This document shows positions 10,266-20,313 of a DNA stretch of 64,000 nt, in pieces. Position 1 is the stretch's first letter. Every line of letters starts with the position of its first letter. The notes beneath the pieces were generated by a model. The model was not told the DNA's origin, did no database searches, and was given only the letters and a program-made list of their open reading frames with translations. Position numbers and translations under genes: made by a program. Origin of the DNA: Dactylonectria macrodidyma (Eukaryota > Ascomycota > Sordariomycetes > Hypocreales > Nectriaceae); contig JAGMUV010000008.1 in NCBI GenBank assembly GCA_020744425.1, forward strand, positions 310,001-374,000, read 5' to 3'.

Positions 10266-11188
10266 ATGGACCACCTTTCTCGATACCAGATCATTGAGGC
10301 CTACATGATGTCCAGCCTTTCCCTATTCTGTGTCTGTCTTTTCGTCTACGTCAAGTTCAATCACTCGTGGTCGCGGGAGACGTACCTGGTGTGCTTGATA
10401 GTAGGATGGGCCATGTTAGAGCTGGCGGCTTTGATCCTCTTTTCTCTCGAGCACAGCCAACATACCCAGCTTCCAGAGGTTCTTGCGGGCTCTATACATA
10501 TCATCCTGGACACGATGTCCTTATGGGGAGTCGCTATAATTCAGGTCCGTTAAAGTCTTCAAGAAGCGTATTGTTATTCTGACGTGATGACCAGATCCTT
10601 GCAATTATCTATGCGTTTGCAGTTGCGACCAGGAAAGAATCGTGGTTGAAATGGGTTGCAATACTTGAATGCGTTGAAGTAACGTTAATTGTTATCTTCG
10701 CAATGGTCCCGGAGGTTCCGACTCCCCTCGAACTTGCCTACATCGCACCATTCACTTCCCAAGCTGCCGCCATTGGAGTCATATTTTTCGCTTCTCGAGG
10801 CATACCATCAGAGAGGGTACCGAAGCGTACGGCTGATCATTTGTGGCTCCTGAGCTTTCTTCTTATGTTGGTCTCAGCATTAGTACTTGGGCTGTCGCTT
10901 ACTGGAGACTACGAGAGGTTGATGTTCCCACATTGGCTCCTTTACATGACGATCTCGACTGTGGGTTATCGACTTTCGGAGAGTTCAGATCGGAGCCATC
11001 GTCCAGCGGATGGAGACTCGGAGCTCGGGTTGAATCCAAGTCGCCAACTAAGCCTCAGCCACTCTCTCCGTGACAGTTCAGCCTCTCCAACCCTCGATGG
11101 CCATCAATCGCTTTCCTCCGGCATAGCCCTGCCGCCACCTGTTGCTACAACCTCCAACGACCAACTCTCCTTTCCTAACAACAAATAA
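10266..11188 (+). CDS. Seven-span integral membrane protein, unknown function
   Basis: Exons 10266-10544 and 10595-11188 join in frame across a 50-bp intron (GTCCGT donor, ACCAG acceptor) to give 290 residues. Hydrophobic segments are near residues 12-32 (MMSSLSLFCVCLFVYV), 38-62, 70-103 (crossing the splice junction, GVAIIQILAIIYAFAVA), 110-130, 140-160, 175-195 and 205-220. This suggests about seven membrane spans with a Ser/Pro-rich cytosolic tail. The splice is supported because it joins one continuous hydrophobic helix. I do not recognise the family. The length and topology resemble several fungal small membrane-protein families, including membrane terpene cyclases, but I see no diagnostic motif. 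No disabling mutation is visible. Confidence 0.6.
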
Positions 11189-11719
11189 CTCTTTGGTTCT
11201 ACGGCTTGCAGCTGTTGATGTCATAAGGGTTATCGGCAACGATGGCTGGAGGAGGGATTTTGCGAGCTCATTGGTCTATCATCGCAGTTGAAGCTCTGGG
11301 CATAGTGTTAGGGCAAAGAATGGAATTAACTGCCTATTTATGATATCAAGTGAGAAATAGGTCAATGAGGCTTAGAATGATCGCTTGGGGTTCGAGTCGA
11401 GACGAGATCGGCCGGGTGCACCCATGCTTTTTATCCACGCCGCTTTCCTAAGCTCTTGGGATCGTGGAGACGCACAGCCTCACCCACGCAGGTGGCTCGG
11501 AGCCTTCTCGAATCCAATCGTCCGGATGGAACTTTCTCCAGTCGCATCCACGCCTCTGTGGGTGATAGAGGCTTTTGGACAGGTCGTCTTCTGGCCGTAG
11601 CCATGGCAACGGTTGGAAGGGAAGGAAAATTGTTTGGGGAGAGAGTGAACGGGTCGCGGGGCAGCGCCAGCCAGAGTCACCAAGATTATGTAGGGTAACT
11701 AGTACTTCGATCAGCCACC
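11189..11719. other. Intergenic
   Basis: Several short open frames on both strands have no recognisable content. The boundary with the NACHT relic lies near 11730. Confidence 0.4.
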
Positions 11720-11734
11720 CCTCCTTGTCTCGGA

Positions 11735-12741
11735 GCACCATTCGACGAATGCGTGACGGATCTGCCGCATCTTCTCAACTTGATTGTCGAGAAGTCATCT
11801 GAGTCTCCTCGTATCAAGTGGATCGTCTCCAGTCGCAACTGGCTGAACATCGAGGAGCAGCTGGAAACAGCAGGACAGAAAGTAATGCTGTGTCTCGAGC
11901 TAAACGAAAAGTCCATCTCCGCTGCTGTCAGCATATACATCAGGCACAAGGTGGATCAATTGGCGCGGCTGAAGAAATACGACCGCAACACACGGGACGC
12001 TGTTCAGCACCACTTATCCTCAAATGCAAATGACACGTTCCTTTGGGTAGCCTTGGTCTGCCAAGAGCTCGCGGATCCTAAGGTCCGGAAACGGCATACG
12101 CTCGCCAAGTTGAAGTCCTTCCCACAAGGACTTGATTCTCTCTACAATCGAATGATGGAACAGGTCCGTGATTTAGATGACGCAGACCTTTGCAAGCAGG
12201 TCCTAGCTATTGCTTCGGTCGTATACCGCCCTGTCTCCTTGAAGGAGTTGACGTTTCTTGCTGGGTCGCTCGAGGACTTCGGCGACGACCTCGACACCTT
12301 GGAAGAAATCATCGGATCCTGCGGCTCTCTCCTGACTCTTCGAGAGGGAGTCGTTTACTTTGTACATCAATCGGCGAAGGATTTCCTGCTCAACGAGGCA
12401 TCCAATCAAATCCTGTCTTCTGGCATCGCGCACCAGCACCGCGTCGTCTTCTCGAGATCCCTTCAGATTATGTCTGAGACCCTGCGACGAGATATATACG
12501 ACTTACACCATCCCGGCATCTCTATCCACCACATCCGGCAGCCTGAACCGGACCCATTAGCCCCGGCACGGTACTCATGCATCTACTGGGTTGACCACCT
12601 AAACGCAGGGCTTCGACGCCCATCAACGACCTCCATGACAACGGCACAGTCTACAAATTCCTCAGCAAGAAGTACCTCTACTGGCTCGAGGCACTGAGTC
12701 TTCTCCGAGGCATGCCTGAAGGAGTGGTTGCCTGTGAGTAG
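11735..12741 (+). pseudogene. NACHT/STAND (NLR-like, HET-E type) protein fragment
   Basis: The frame opens at FDECVTDLPHLLNLIVEKSS, i.e. right after the Walker B DALDEC of a NACHT NTPase. It continues through RIKWIVSSRNWLNIEEQLE, DTFLWVALVCQELA and LPKGLDSLY-like (FPQGLDSLYNRMMEQV) into the winged-helix part with FVHQSAKDFLL and SCIYWVDHL. This is the order seen in fungal NWD-type NLRs. The P-loop half and all C-terminal repeats (WD40, ankyrin or TPR) are missing. A single-base frameshift near 12618 moves the last part (FLSKKYLYWLEALSLLRGM) into another frame, which ends at TAG 12739-12741. It is a truncated, non-functional immunity- or incompatibility-type receptor fragment. Base composition is normal, so RIP does not explain the damage. 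Confidence 0.8.
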
Positions 12742-13419
12742 ACTCCGATAACTCATAGCTTTCGGTGTATTTTCCCGTCTAGGAACGCCGTCTTCGCCAT
12801 CAAAATATCTTCCAGAAATCCTCGGCTTGATCGACGTTACTTCAAGTCCTCCTGCCCACTGTGGAGAATTTCTCTGATTCGAGAGTAGAGTTTCTCGTCT
12901 TCCCGTTCCCATGGCTGGCCCCGAGGGAAGATGATCGTGGAGGAGCGGTAAGAGTGAGCGATAGCACGTGACTATGTAAGTAGCGATCAGTGTCCGTTTT
13001 GCGATGCTTTATCAGATAAGCCCATCTGGAGCAAAGCTTTCCTGACGACGGTGGCGATTCTCTCACAGGTGAACAGCACAGCCTGTGTTATATCCACGAT
13101 CTGTAGCAAGTTGATCGCAGATGAGATGAAGGAATACTGTACGTGTGAATCAAGGTCTGTCAAGACAATAGGGACAATTACCGTCTACCGGCCCGCCGAC
13201 TACTGCTCTGGCTGGAGCTCATTTATTGCAAAGGTTGTCGAAATGAAATTGATACTTAAGCTAAAGAGGTTGGAAACTTTCGACACGCAATGGGCAATAA
13301 CAACCAGGGTGAGTCAACAAGCCATTGCGCCCTTCATTGGGTCTTTCACCGGAATCTAAGCGCCTAAATTCTCTATTATATTGAGGATAACGCAATTACA
13401 TGATAAACGAGCGGACCAC
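12742..13419. other. Intergenic
   Basis: An open frame at 13051-13359 (102 codons, plus) has no recognisable features. I see nothing else I can support. Confidence 0.4.
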
Positions 13420-13477
13420 TCAAGCGTCAAATCCCATATCCTCGCCAGAGGCGGCCATTTTGAGGGCGTCCTTTCGT

Positions 13478-14072
13478 TTACTCCTGCTTTGCCCGCTTGA
13501 CGGTTGAGTTGAGATACAAGGCAATCTCTGGAGATATCTTCCTCTTTGATGCCCCGAGGGAAATATTATCAAGGCACTGGGACTCAACAGCTGTCCCCAA
13601 CTTCTCCTGTTGTCGGTTGCTTTGCCTGCTTGCACAAATATCTGCGATAGAAACTGCGTCGTCGCTGGGAGAGCTAGTTCTCGATCTGTCAACCAGGTGC
13701 TCGTAGCCTCGCAGTCTCCGAAGCCAACTTTTCTCTTCCTGTTCTCCATCATCTGGTATCTCTAGGCATCTCTGGGCCATCTCCTGCAGCTCCTCAAAGC
13801 TGACTGTATCCCTGAACGAGCGATCCTCATGAACCTTCAACACTCGTGGAAATCGCAGAGCAAAGTAGCTAACATTCGCGGGTTTGTCGAAGCCAGCACC
13901 GACCACTTCTACTATAAACGGGTGCTTGAATAGCTCCACTGGCTGCAGCCTCCGTGTGGGCTCCAATAAGACATCGAACCCAGGCGTAGATCCACAAGTA
14001 GCCACAGGGGTCGAAGAATATGGCGTATCTTAGCGCAGCCGAGGACTTTTGGAGGCTGCCTCCGTAACCCAC
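13478..14072 (-). pseudogene. ATP-dependent DNA ligase, C-terminal (OB-fold) fragment
   Basis: On the minus strand, 14072 to about 14000 reads LRYAIFFDP. After a one-base shift the frame continues ATCGSTPGFDVLLEPTRR, PFIVEVVGAGFDKPANVSYF and ALRFPRVLKVHEDRSFRDTV, then SFEELQEMAQ. The VVGAGFDKP...FALRFPRVLKVHxDR block is the last conserved region of fungal ATP-dependent DNA ligases, before a variable basic tail ending LNSTVKRAKQE. The catalytic Lys domain and N-terminal domain are absent. The motif I part occurs at 2093-2560 and the N-terminal part at 57569-58002, so the three pieces cover most of one ligase family without making an intact gene. Confidence 0.75.
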
Positions 14073-14784
14073 TTACATCAAGCCACCTTTTTCTGCCGGC
14101 AGAATTTTTCAAACGGTTGTGTAAGTGATTGCCCGTACTGCTCTTACCGTTTTGTCTCTACCGTAATGATATGACCGTATCTTAGCTAAGCGCTAGGTCC
14201 AAAGAGGATAGAGCATAATTAGACTAGTAAATAGAACTGAACCAAAGAGATAGGCGATACGCTAGCATCTGATATGTACATAGCTAGTGAGGCTCAGACA
14301 GGAGCGCCTACATCCGCAGGCAGGTGCCAACTGGCAAGAATTGGATGAACGAAGAGTGGTCGGAGCCCACTGTCCTCTTCTGGCGTCAGCAATCATCCAC
14401 TTCATCCATGGCGCCAAACTTGCCCAATGTTAAAGGAGTTTCCACTGTACAGTATGTACCAACAAGGGTGAAATCGGTCTCCTCTTTTTCACACTATGAT
14501 CAATTTGAGCACGGACTATCTGTACAGGAAGTACGAAAGAATTACTTGGGGCGGCCAAAAATGGACACAGTTTCCATCTATATTTTCCTACTGTCAATTT
14601 TTGGCTAGTATATTGAGGTACTGGTAGGTAAGCAGAAGTCCCAAAATGGCTTAGTAGCCTTCACGTCAGTGACCTCTGCGCCTTTGCTCATCGAGGGGTC
14701 CCTGTAGATCGTTTGCGGCCGCCTGGGTGAACCTGACCATGGACATAGTTTTGAATTATTGATCAAAGGACAACCGGAGAGCGT
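14073..14784. other. Intergenic with a short dispersed repeat
   Basis: No gene is supported. 14135-14180 (beginning GTACTGCTCTTACCG) is nearly identical to 55769-55812 in the same orientation. An open frame at 14324-14608 has no recognisable motif. Confidence 0.4.
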
Positions 14785-14982
14785 TCATACAAGCTCAGCA
14801 GGTCGCGCTCCGGTATAACAGAGAAGCTGGTAGCAGCCGGCTAAATTGATGCGATGCCGTTCACCGGGGAAGGTGCTTGTGTCGTAGGCGATATTGAACG
14901 TCAGGATGACACGTAGGTTGTCCACGTTAAGCACAGGCTTGCCATCCAGGTTTGGCGCCCGGTGGCCAAAGCGAGGAGCCAA
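14785..14982 (-). pseudogene. Possible tyrosine-recombinase fragment (DUF3435/FluG-domain type)
   Basis: A 65-codon minus-strand piece contains KPVLNVDNLRVILTF, FPGERHRINLAG and LLCYTGARPAELV. TGxRPxEL is the box I Arg neighbourhood of tyrosine recombinases, and the preceding pattern is that of fungal DUF3435/FluG-domain proteins, the family that includes Starship captains. Nothing recognisable continues on either side, so it is a scrap. The assignment rests on one motif block and could be wrong. Confidence 0.45.
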
Positions 14983-15126
14983 GACGCAACGATGGTACTG
15001 GCTGCGTATCAGCAGGGCTCACTTTGGAACGAAAGCCAGCTGGCTACACCGACGCACCCGGAATGGATGATGCTTTTGCTTCGTGCATGCGCGCACGGAT
15101 CGTTTGGTGGCCCGAGCTTGGGTAAG

Positions 15127-15138
15127 GAGGGGTACGGT
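15127..15138 (+). repeat. LINE target-site duplication, left copy
   Basis: GAGGGGTACGGT here is repeated exactly at 19560-19571, flanking the LINE on both sides. This defines the insertion precisely. Confidence 0.88.
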
Positions 15139-15409
15139 TGGATTGGATTGGATTTTATTTCGCCCGGAGGGAAGTCCCTATAGGGCCTTGACACAATCTA
15201 GTTCACATTTCATACATTTGGTCCCTGACACCCCAAGCCCCACGGATCGTCGTCTCATCGCTTGCTGCTCAACCTCGTCGCTCCTTGTTCCATGACAGGC
15301 CTGCTTGAAGGCCAAATTCTGCAAGTGTTCAGCATCCTATCCTCGGCAGCTGAAGCACGGTCTGCCAAAATTGAGGCTGCTTTTTGTTAGTATAGTCGCA
15401 CGCTAGAGG

Positions 15410-18400
15410 TTAGTTTGCCGATGGCCGCTGGCCCGCATCGAGCCTGTGTGTCGCGATAGCAAATTTGATTGCCGCACGCACGGCCTGCATGTTTGGCTTC
15501 CACTTTTCGTCGTCCGACGCAGCTTTTCCTCCCAAGAAGAAAGACAAATTCCCAATCTTTGTTCGTGAGCATTTAAATATGACTTCCCGCTGCATTGTCC
15601 ACTTTTTGCATCGGAAGAGAAAGTGCTCAATCGTCTCTGCTGCTTGTCCACAATCGCATATGTCCGATTCCGCTGCCCCTATCCTGTGAAGATAACTGTT
15701 CAGTCGTATCATCCCAGTCCGAAGCTGGGCTATCACGTCCGATTCTTTTCTTTTTAACGAGTCGTATAGTGCACGGGTGTGCTTGCCCGGCAGGGCCTTG
15801 TCGATGCGCTTTGAGTACTGTCCAACCCCTTCCGGGAGTCGCCCACACTGCCGTTGTTGGAGGAGCGCCAGTCGAAGTGTTGTGGACCTTGCTTGGTACG
15901 ACGGTGTCTCTGCCATGCACTCTGCTTTGGTAGCTCTCTGCGCTGCTGCCTTGGCCATCGGTCCCAATGCAAAACCTTCGGCCTTAGCCGGCACCCACAT
16001 GACTCTAACAGAACAGCCTCTTTTCCGAAGGCACTTGGTGCGGTCGTATATCTGACGGATAGTGCATTGACCGGATTGCTGCCGAGGCCTCCTGATCACT
16101 TCCACGGCCGAGCGGTTGCTCGTCATGACCGTTACGTCCTGAAAAGGAAGCTTGAGCGGCGTGCACTCCAGCCCCATCGCTATTGCTGCTAGTTCCGCTG
16201 TGTACGGATTCTGCTCGTCTCCGGGCCCGAGAGTGACGGAATAGCTGGCAACCACCTCGCCTGCACTGTTGCGAGTCGCGTTGCGCGCGACGCCTCCCAT
16301 TCCTACTATGCCGCCCTTCTTCGAGCTAGACGTTGCTATGATGATGCCCTCGACGTCGTTTGGTGCCTTGGCTGCCTTCGCTAGGTCGTCCTCGACCACT
16401 ACTGGGATGCGACTGGTCCATGGCGGCAACGCATACTCATGGATAACCTCCATCCGCTCCGTATGGTCCCTTTCCACCGCCGAGACAATCTTCTGCATTG
16501 GTGATATAAACCGCTTGCTTGCCTTGTTCTTCAAAGCTGCTAGCGGGTGTGTCTTCGGAAGGGTCCGCAAGTTGATGCAGAATCTTGTCGCGGCTTGTCT
16601 GTGTCGTTGCTCTACCGTCTGGATACTGGCTTCGGCCTCGGCCACCGCCGTTGCGACAGTACGGAACGCTCCTGTAATTGCCTGCGCTCCCACCAACTGT
16701 GCTTTGTTCAGCCAGGCAGCTTCTCTTGCGCGGCGAGCGTGCGTCCAGACGTTGGAGGCATAGTCCATCGCCGGCGCCACCGTCGCTACGAATAACTGTC
16801 TCGCCACCCTCGGTGACAGCATTTTCAACCTTCTCAGACACATGGCGGCGGTGAGCCCCTTGGCGGCGGCTCTAGCCATGTGCTCCTGGTACCGCAGGCC
16901 TACGTCCATGACCACTCCCAGAATTTTTGCGCTGTTTTTAGGTTTGACCTCATTCTCTTTGATCCAAAACGACCTGTCACTGTTACGCACGGCGACTCGC
17001 GTGAAGTGGATGACTGTCGTCTTGTCTGCTTCAAACGTTGCACCGCTGCGTCTCTCCCACTCGAGCGCTTGGTTAATGATCGACTGAATGCCTGCCCGGT
17101 TCGCCTCCGCGGTCGGGCCGGTCACCCAGGCCGAGTAATCGTCCACGAATGCAATTGAGCCGCCTTCCGCCTTAATCCTTCTCTGCACTAAATCTGCGTT
17201 GAAGAAGAGGAACAAGATGGGTGACAGCGGCGATCCCTGAGGGAGACCTGCTTGGGGTAGATCTCGCTGCTCAGACGTGTACCCGTTCACCATCATCGAG
17301 GCTGTTCGCCCGGAGCAGAAGGCATCGATCCACCTGACCAGTCTGTCTGGTACCCCTCTCGCCTTCATCCTCTCGAGTAGTCGCTCTTTGCACACTCCGT
17401 TGTAGGCGCCTTTAACGTCGAAACTGATCAGGCTGAGCACTTTGCGAGCTCTCCATGCCTTGTAAATTTGTTCCTGCAGGAGCAGGAGCGCTTGCTCGGC
17501 CGACCGTCGCTTCCTCGCTCCGAAGTGGTTTGCAGGCAGGAGCCCGTAAGTCTCTACTGCGTAGGAGATGCGATCAGCAACGACCGCTTCCATTATTTTA
17601 CCAAGGGTTGACAAAAGCGATATCGGTCGCCACGCCTTCGCTACCGTGTAGTCTCCCTTGTCCGGCTTCTTCAGCGGGATGATTTTCGCACTTCTCCATT
17701 GGCGAGGCACTATGCCGTCTCTGAGCGACGCATCGAAGAGAGCCAACACCCGGTACTTTACCACCGGCCAGAGTTGTCTCCACACCATCGCCGGGAGGCC
17801 ATCTTCGCCGGGTGCTTTCCATGGTTTTGCCGCCATGACTTTTTCTTCGATTTCTTCCGGGGTCAGGCCCGGCATGGGCACCGCTTTCCGCTGCGGTCGC
17901 ACTCCTTCATCTTCGATTCTCGCTGGCAAGGGAGGGAAGAACGTGCCGAGAAGCTCTTCGGCTTGTTCTGCCTTGTCCTTGGTCATAGATCCATTTCCTC
18001 TCTTCAAGGGTGGCACCTTGTCGCCCAAGGCGTCCTTGCTAGGTTCGAGATACTTGGCCGCTTTCCAGATGTTGACGTCTTCGGCCAGGAAGTCGTCCCA
18101 ATGTGCTTTCTTCTGGCTCCGTATGGCGTCGTGGTACTCCTTGGCTGCTTCCTTGGCTCGTCGCTCCAGGTCTGGTCGCGCTTGACCCGCTCGCCGTTGC
18201 GCCCTCGCTTGGTTCCGCCAGAACGTGTATGCCCGCCGCAGTTGTGTTAGGTCCTTTGTCCACCAGCGTTTCGCATACGGTGGAGGTTGCGCTCGAGGCG
18301 TCAGGTCGTGGATTGCCTCTAGGACGACTCGCATCAGCTGGTCCGTCTGCGTCTGCACGTCTACAGCCCAGGGGAGCGGCCGGAGTTTATCTTCCACTCT

Positions 18401-19189
18401 GGTTCTTATAAGAGTCCAAGGAGCGTTCTTGAACAACAATCTTTGCGTCGTGGTCCTCTCGGGCATTGCGATGTTAAACGTCGTCTGGATCGCTCTATGG
18501 TCTGACCCGTGGTCGGTCGGATGAAGGGAACACTTCACCATCTCATCTGCCAGTTCCGACGTTGCGAGCACCAAATCGATGGTGCTCTCTTTGTCCGGGC
18601 CTTGCCACGTCTTCGTGCCCCTCGGAAGGAGGCTGCAGAGGCCGTGCTCGTTCATCAGATCGATGATTGGCTCGGCTTCGCCTTGTCTTCTTGCTGACAC
18701 CTCGTCTCCGGTCCAGAGTAGGTCATGGCGGTTGAAGTCTCCAGCCAGCACTACGTCCGTACGCGTGCCGGTGCCATTACGGAATCGCTGGATCAGGCCA
18801 TGCAGCACTCTGACTGTAGATATTAGCGCCTCTGTGCTCTTCCCATTCACGTACACTGACACCATTAGGATGTGTCTCTGTGGCAGTCGAAGCACCGCTG
18901 CCGTGAGATCTGCTGATGGTATCGGCACCTGCTCCGCCTCGATGTCGCTTCGTACCCAGAGCATGCTTCGGATCGGCCAGGGCGCATCGTGCGTGTGCGT
19001 CGGTATCATCCTCGTCCAGTTGCTGTGCCCCGCAGGGCTCGTTACCACCTTGCCGTCGATCTTTTTTGCGTACGGTTCAGAGACCGCCAGCACTCCGTAG
19101 TCCTTGAGGTCTGCGTCGTTCATCAAACTTTGTTGTACCGGTTCTCGCTTTCGTACATTGAGCTGTAGGATGCGGAAGGTCTTACACAT
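15410..19189 (-). CDS. LINE ORF2: endonuclease, reverse transcriptase, RNase H
   Basis: The ATG at 19189-19187 overlaps the end of ORF1 (ATGTGTAA), a layout suited to termination-reinitiation. The 1259-residue product has an AP-like endonuclease at the N-terminus (RILQLNVRKR near residue 10; AGDFNRHDLLW; SDHRAI). The reverse transcriptase centres on FVDD (residues 681-684), with QGSPLSPILFLFF before it. An RNase H-like region follows (PYTAELAAIAMGLE near residue 998; MWVPAKAEG), then a C-terminal Cys/His cluster (CDCGQAAETIEHFLFRC near 1176-1192). This is the usual order for fungal Tad1-clade LINEs. The frame is intact, so it could still supply activity in trans even though this copy is 5'-truncated. 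An open frame extends upstream to 19399, but 19189 fits the endonuclease start and the ORF1/ORF2 overlap. Confidence 0.9.
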   Translation of the reverse strand: MCKTFRILQLNVRKREPVQQSLMNDADLKDYGVLAVSEPYAKKIDGKVVTSPAGHSNWTRMIPTHTHDAPWPIRSMLWVRSDIEAEQVPIPSADLTAAVLRLPQRHILMVSVYVNGKSTEALISTVRVLHGLIQRFRNGTGTRTDVVLAGDFNRHDLLWTGDEVSARRQGEAEPIIDLMNEHGLCSLLPRGTKTWQGPDKESTIDLVLATSELADEMVKCSLHPTDHGSDHRAIQTTFNIAMPERTTTQRLLFKNAPWTLIRTRVEDKLRPLPWAVDVQTQTDQLMRVVLEAIHDLTPRAQPPPYAKRWWTKDLTQLRRAYTFWRNQARAQRRAGQARPDLERRAKEAAKEYHDAIRSQKKAHWDDFLAEDVNIWKAAKYLEPSKDALGDKVPPLKRGNGSMTKDKAEQAEELLGTFFPPLPARIEDEGVRPQRKAVPMPGLTPEEIEEKVMAAKPWKAPGEDGLPAMVWRQLWPVVKYRVLALFDASLRDGIVPRQWRSAKIIPLKKPDKGDYTVAKAWRPISLLSTLGKIMEAVVADRISYAVETYGLLPANHFGARKRRSAEQALLLLQEQIYKAWRARKVLSLISFDVKGAYNGVCKERLLERMKARGVPDRLVRWIDAFCSGRTASMMVNGYTSEQRDLPQAGLPQGSPLSPILFLFFNADLVQRRIKAEGGSIAFVDDYSAWVTGPTAEANRAGIQSIINQALEWERRSGATFEADKTTVIHFTRVAVRNSDRSFWIKENEVKPKNSAKILGVVMDVGLRYQEHMARAAAKGLTAAMCLRRLKMLSPRVARQLFVATVAPAMDYASNVWTHARRAREAAWLNKAQLVGAQAITGAFRTVATAVAEAEASIQTVEQRHRQAATRFCINLRTLPKTHPLAALKNKASKRFISPMQKIVSAVERDHTERMEVIHEYALPPWTSRIPVVVEDDLAKAAKAPNDVEGIIIATSSSKKGGIVGMGGVARNATRNSAGEVVASYSVTLGPGDEQNPYTAELAAIAMGLECTPLKLPFQDVTVMTSNRSAVEVIRRPRQQSGQCTIRQIYDRTKCLRKRGCSVRVMWVPAKAEGFALGPMAKAAAQRATKAECMAETPSYQARSTTLRLALLQQRQCGRLPEGVGQYSKRIDKALPGKHTRALYDSLKRKESDVIAQLRTGMIRLNSYLHRIGAAESDICDCGQAAETIEHFLFRCKKWTMQREVIFKCSRTKIGNLSFFLGGKAASDDEKWKPNMQAVRAAIKFAIATHRLDAGQRPSAN

Positions 19190-19559
19190 CGCTGCGCGCG
19201 TTCCGCACACGGCAGTTCCTGCTGAACGATTCGTGTGGTCCGCCGCACAGCACGCACTTCGGTTCCACCGCCTGGCACCCCCTGTGATGATGCCCCGGTC
19301 CCGCGCATCGTCCGCAAATCTGAGGGTTCTTGCACCGGAACGACTTATGGCCAATCTCTTGGCAGTTGTAACACTGTACTGGTCCCTTGCGTGGCTCAAA
19401 AACGTTTGTGCACGCTGATTCCCCGGCTAGGTCAAAGTAGTGTCCGTCCACGAGCCGCATCGCGTCGTTCCCCTTCGTGACGTACACCACCATCGATCCG
19501 TACGCTTTTCCCGATTCCTTTTTGCTTAGCCATGAGATTTTGGCAATATTGACATTATT
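19182..19559 (-). pseudogene. LINE ORF1 (Gag-like), C-terminal part
   Basis: This is the last ~125 codons of ORF1, truncated at the 5' end of the insertion. Three zinc-knuckle-like motifs are visible: CYNCQEIGHKSFRC, CGRCAGPGHHHRGC and CVLCGGPHESFSRNC. They bind nucleic acid in the ribonucleoprotein. The stop at 19184-19182 overlaps the ORF2 start by 8 bases. The N-terminal half is missing. Confidence 0.85.
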
Positions 19560-19571
19560 GAGGGGTACGGT
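19560..19571 (+). repeat. LINE target-site duplication, right copy
   Basis: GAGGGGTACGGT, identical to 15127-15138. Confidence 0.88.
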
Positions 19572-19718
19572 GGGCGATAGGGGGGGACTGTTCCAAAACT
19601 CCCTTTTGGGTCTAGGCGCCCCGCCCCCTGGCCATCCGAATACTTCGGGTCGGCATAGAAATGTACTGTGGACTAGCAGCAAGCCCGCGCGTTGATCTTC
19701 CCTGAGAGTCCGCCTTTA

Positions 19719-20311
19719 TAGTGGCACATTAGGCATGACCCGCTAACGGTCGAAAACCCAAAACCGCAAAGTTTCTAGAAAATTGAATATAGGGCTGCAG
19801 CCACTATAGCTTACTATAACCTGCATGTTTTATAGCGGGCTATAGTGGTCATAGCCCTATATTTTGCAGCGAGTTAGAGTGACTGCACCTCGCCCACTAT
19901 AACTCACTATAATATAGCGAGCTCTAGCAGCTGCAGCCCTTACTTTCGCACTGAGCTCCAGTAGCCGCAGCCCTCTTTCGTGCAACGGGCCACGTAACGG
20001 GCTATAGTAGCCGCAGCCCTGCCTTTCGCACAGGGCTATATTAGCTACAGCCTTCTTTAATACAGAGGGCTATAGTAGCTACAGCTCTACATCTAATAAG
20101 AGGCTCGCTGGTATAGATATAGCTTGTAATAAAGCTAGAAGCTGGAGCCACTATAGCCTACTGGAAAAATTACAGGTTATAGTGAGTTATAGTAGCTAGA
20201 GCCCTGTATCTTATAGCGGGCTATAGGGGCTGCAGCACTATATTCAAAGGCGATGAAAATTTGCGATTTTAGGTTTTCGACTGTTAGCGGACCGTGCCTA
20301 ATGTGCCACCA
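19719..20311. mobile_element. MITE-like element with ~54-bp inverted termini and internal palindromic array
   Basis: The left end (TRGTGGCACATTAGGCA..., on through GTCGAAAACC and CGCAAA) reappears inverted at the right end. The two ~54-bp termini differ at only a few positions. TA dinucleotides at 19717-19718 and 20312-20313 fit a Tc1/mariner/pogo-type target duplication. No transposase is encoded. Between the termini lies an irregular tandem array of partly self-complementary units built on GGGCTATAGTAGCTGCAGCCC, giving many possible hairpins. Its right end lies 150 bp outside the LINE. Confidence 0.8.
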
Positions 20312-20313
20312 TA

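Larger units (their letters stand above)
15139..19559 (-). mobile_element. 5'-truncated Tad-like LINE retrotransposon
   Basis: The element lies on the minus strand between perfect 12-bp target duplications. Its 3' end (left side) is a short tandem tail of AATCC units after GGGCGAAATAAAATCC rather than poly(A). Its 5' end is cut inside ORF1, as expected for incomplete reverse transcription. ORF2 is fully open and GC-rich, with no RIP-type stops, so this is probably one of the youngest insertions in the window. It contains the 3' third of ORF1, all of ORF2 and about 270 bp of 3' untranslated sequence. Confidence 0.92.

Noticed and set aside
19104..19418. Plus-strand open frames across the LINE (15.4-19.5 kb)
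   Set aside because: They are antisense shadows of the intact LINE ORF2 and ORF1.
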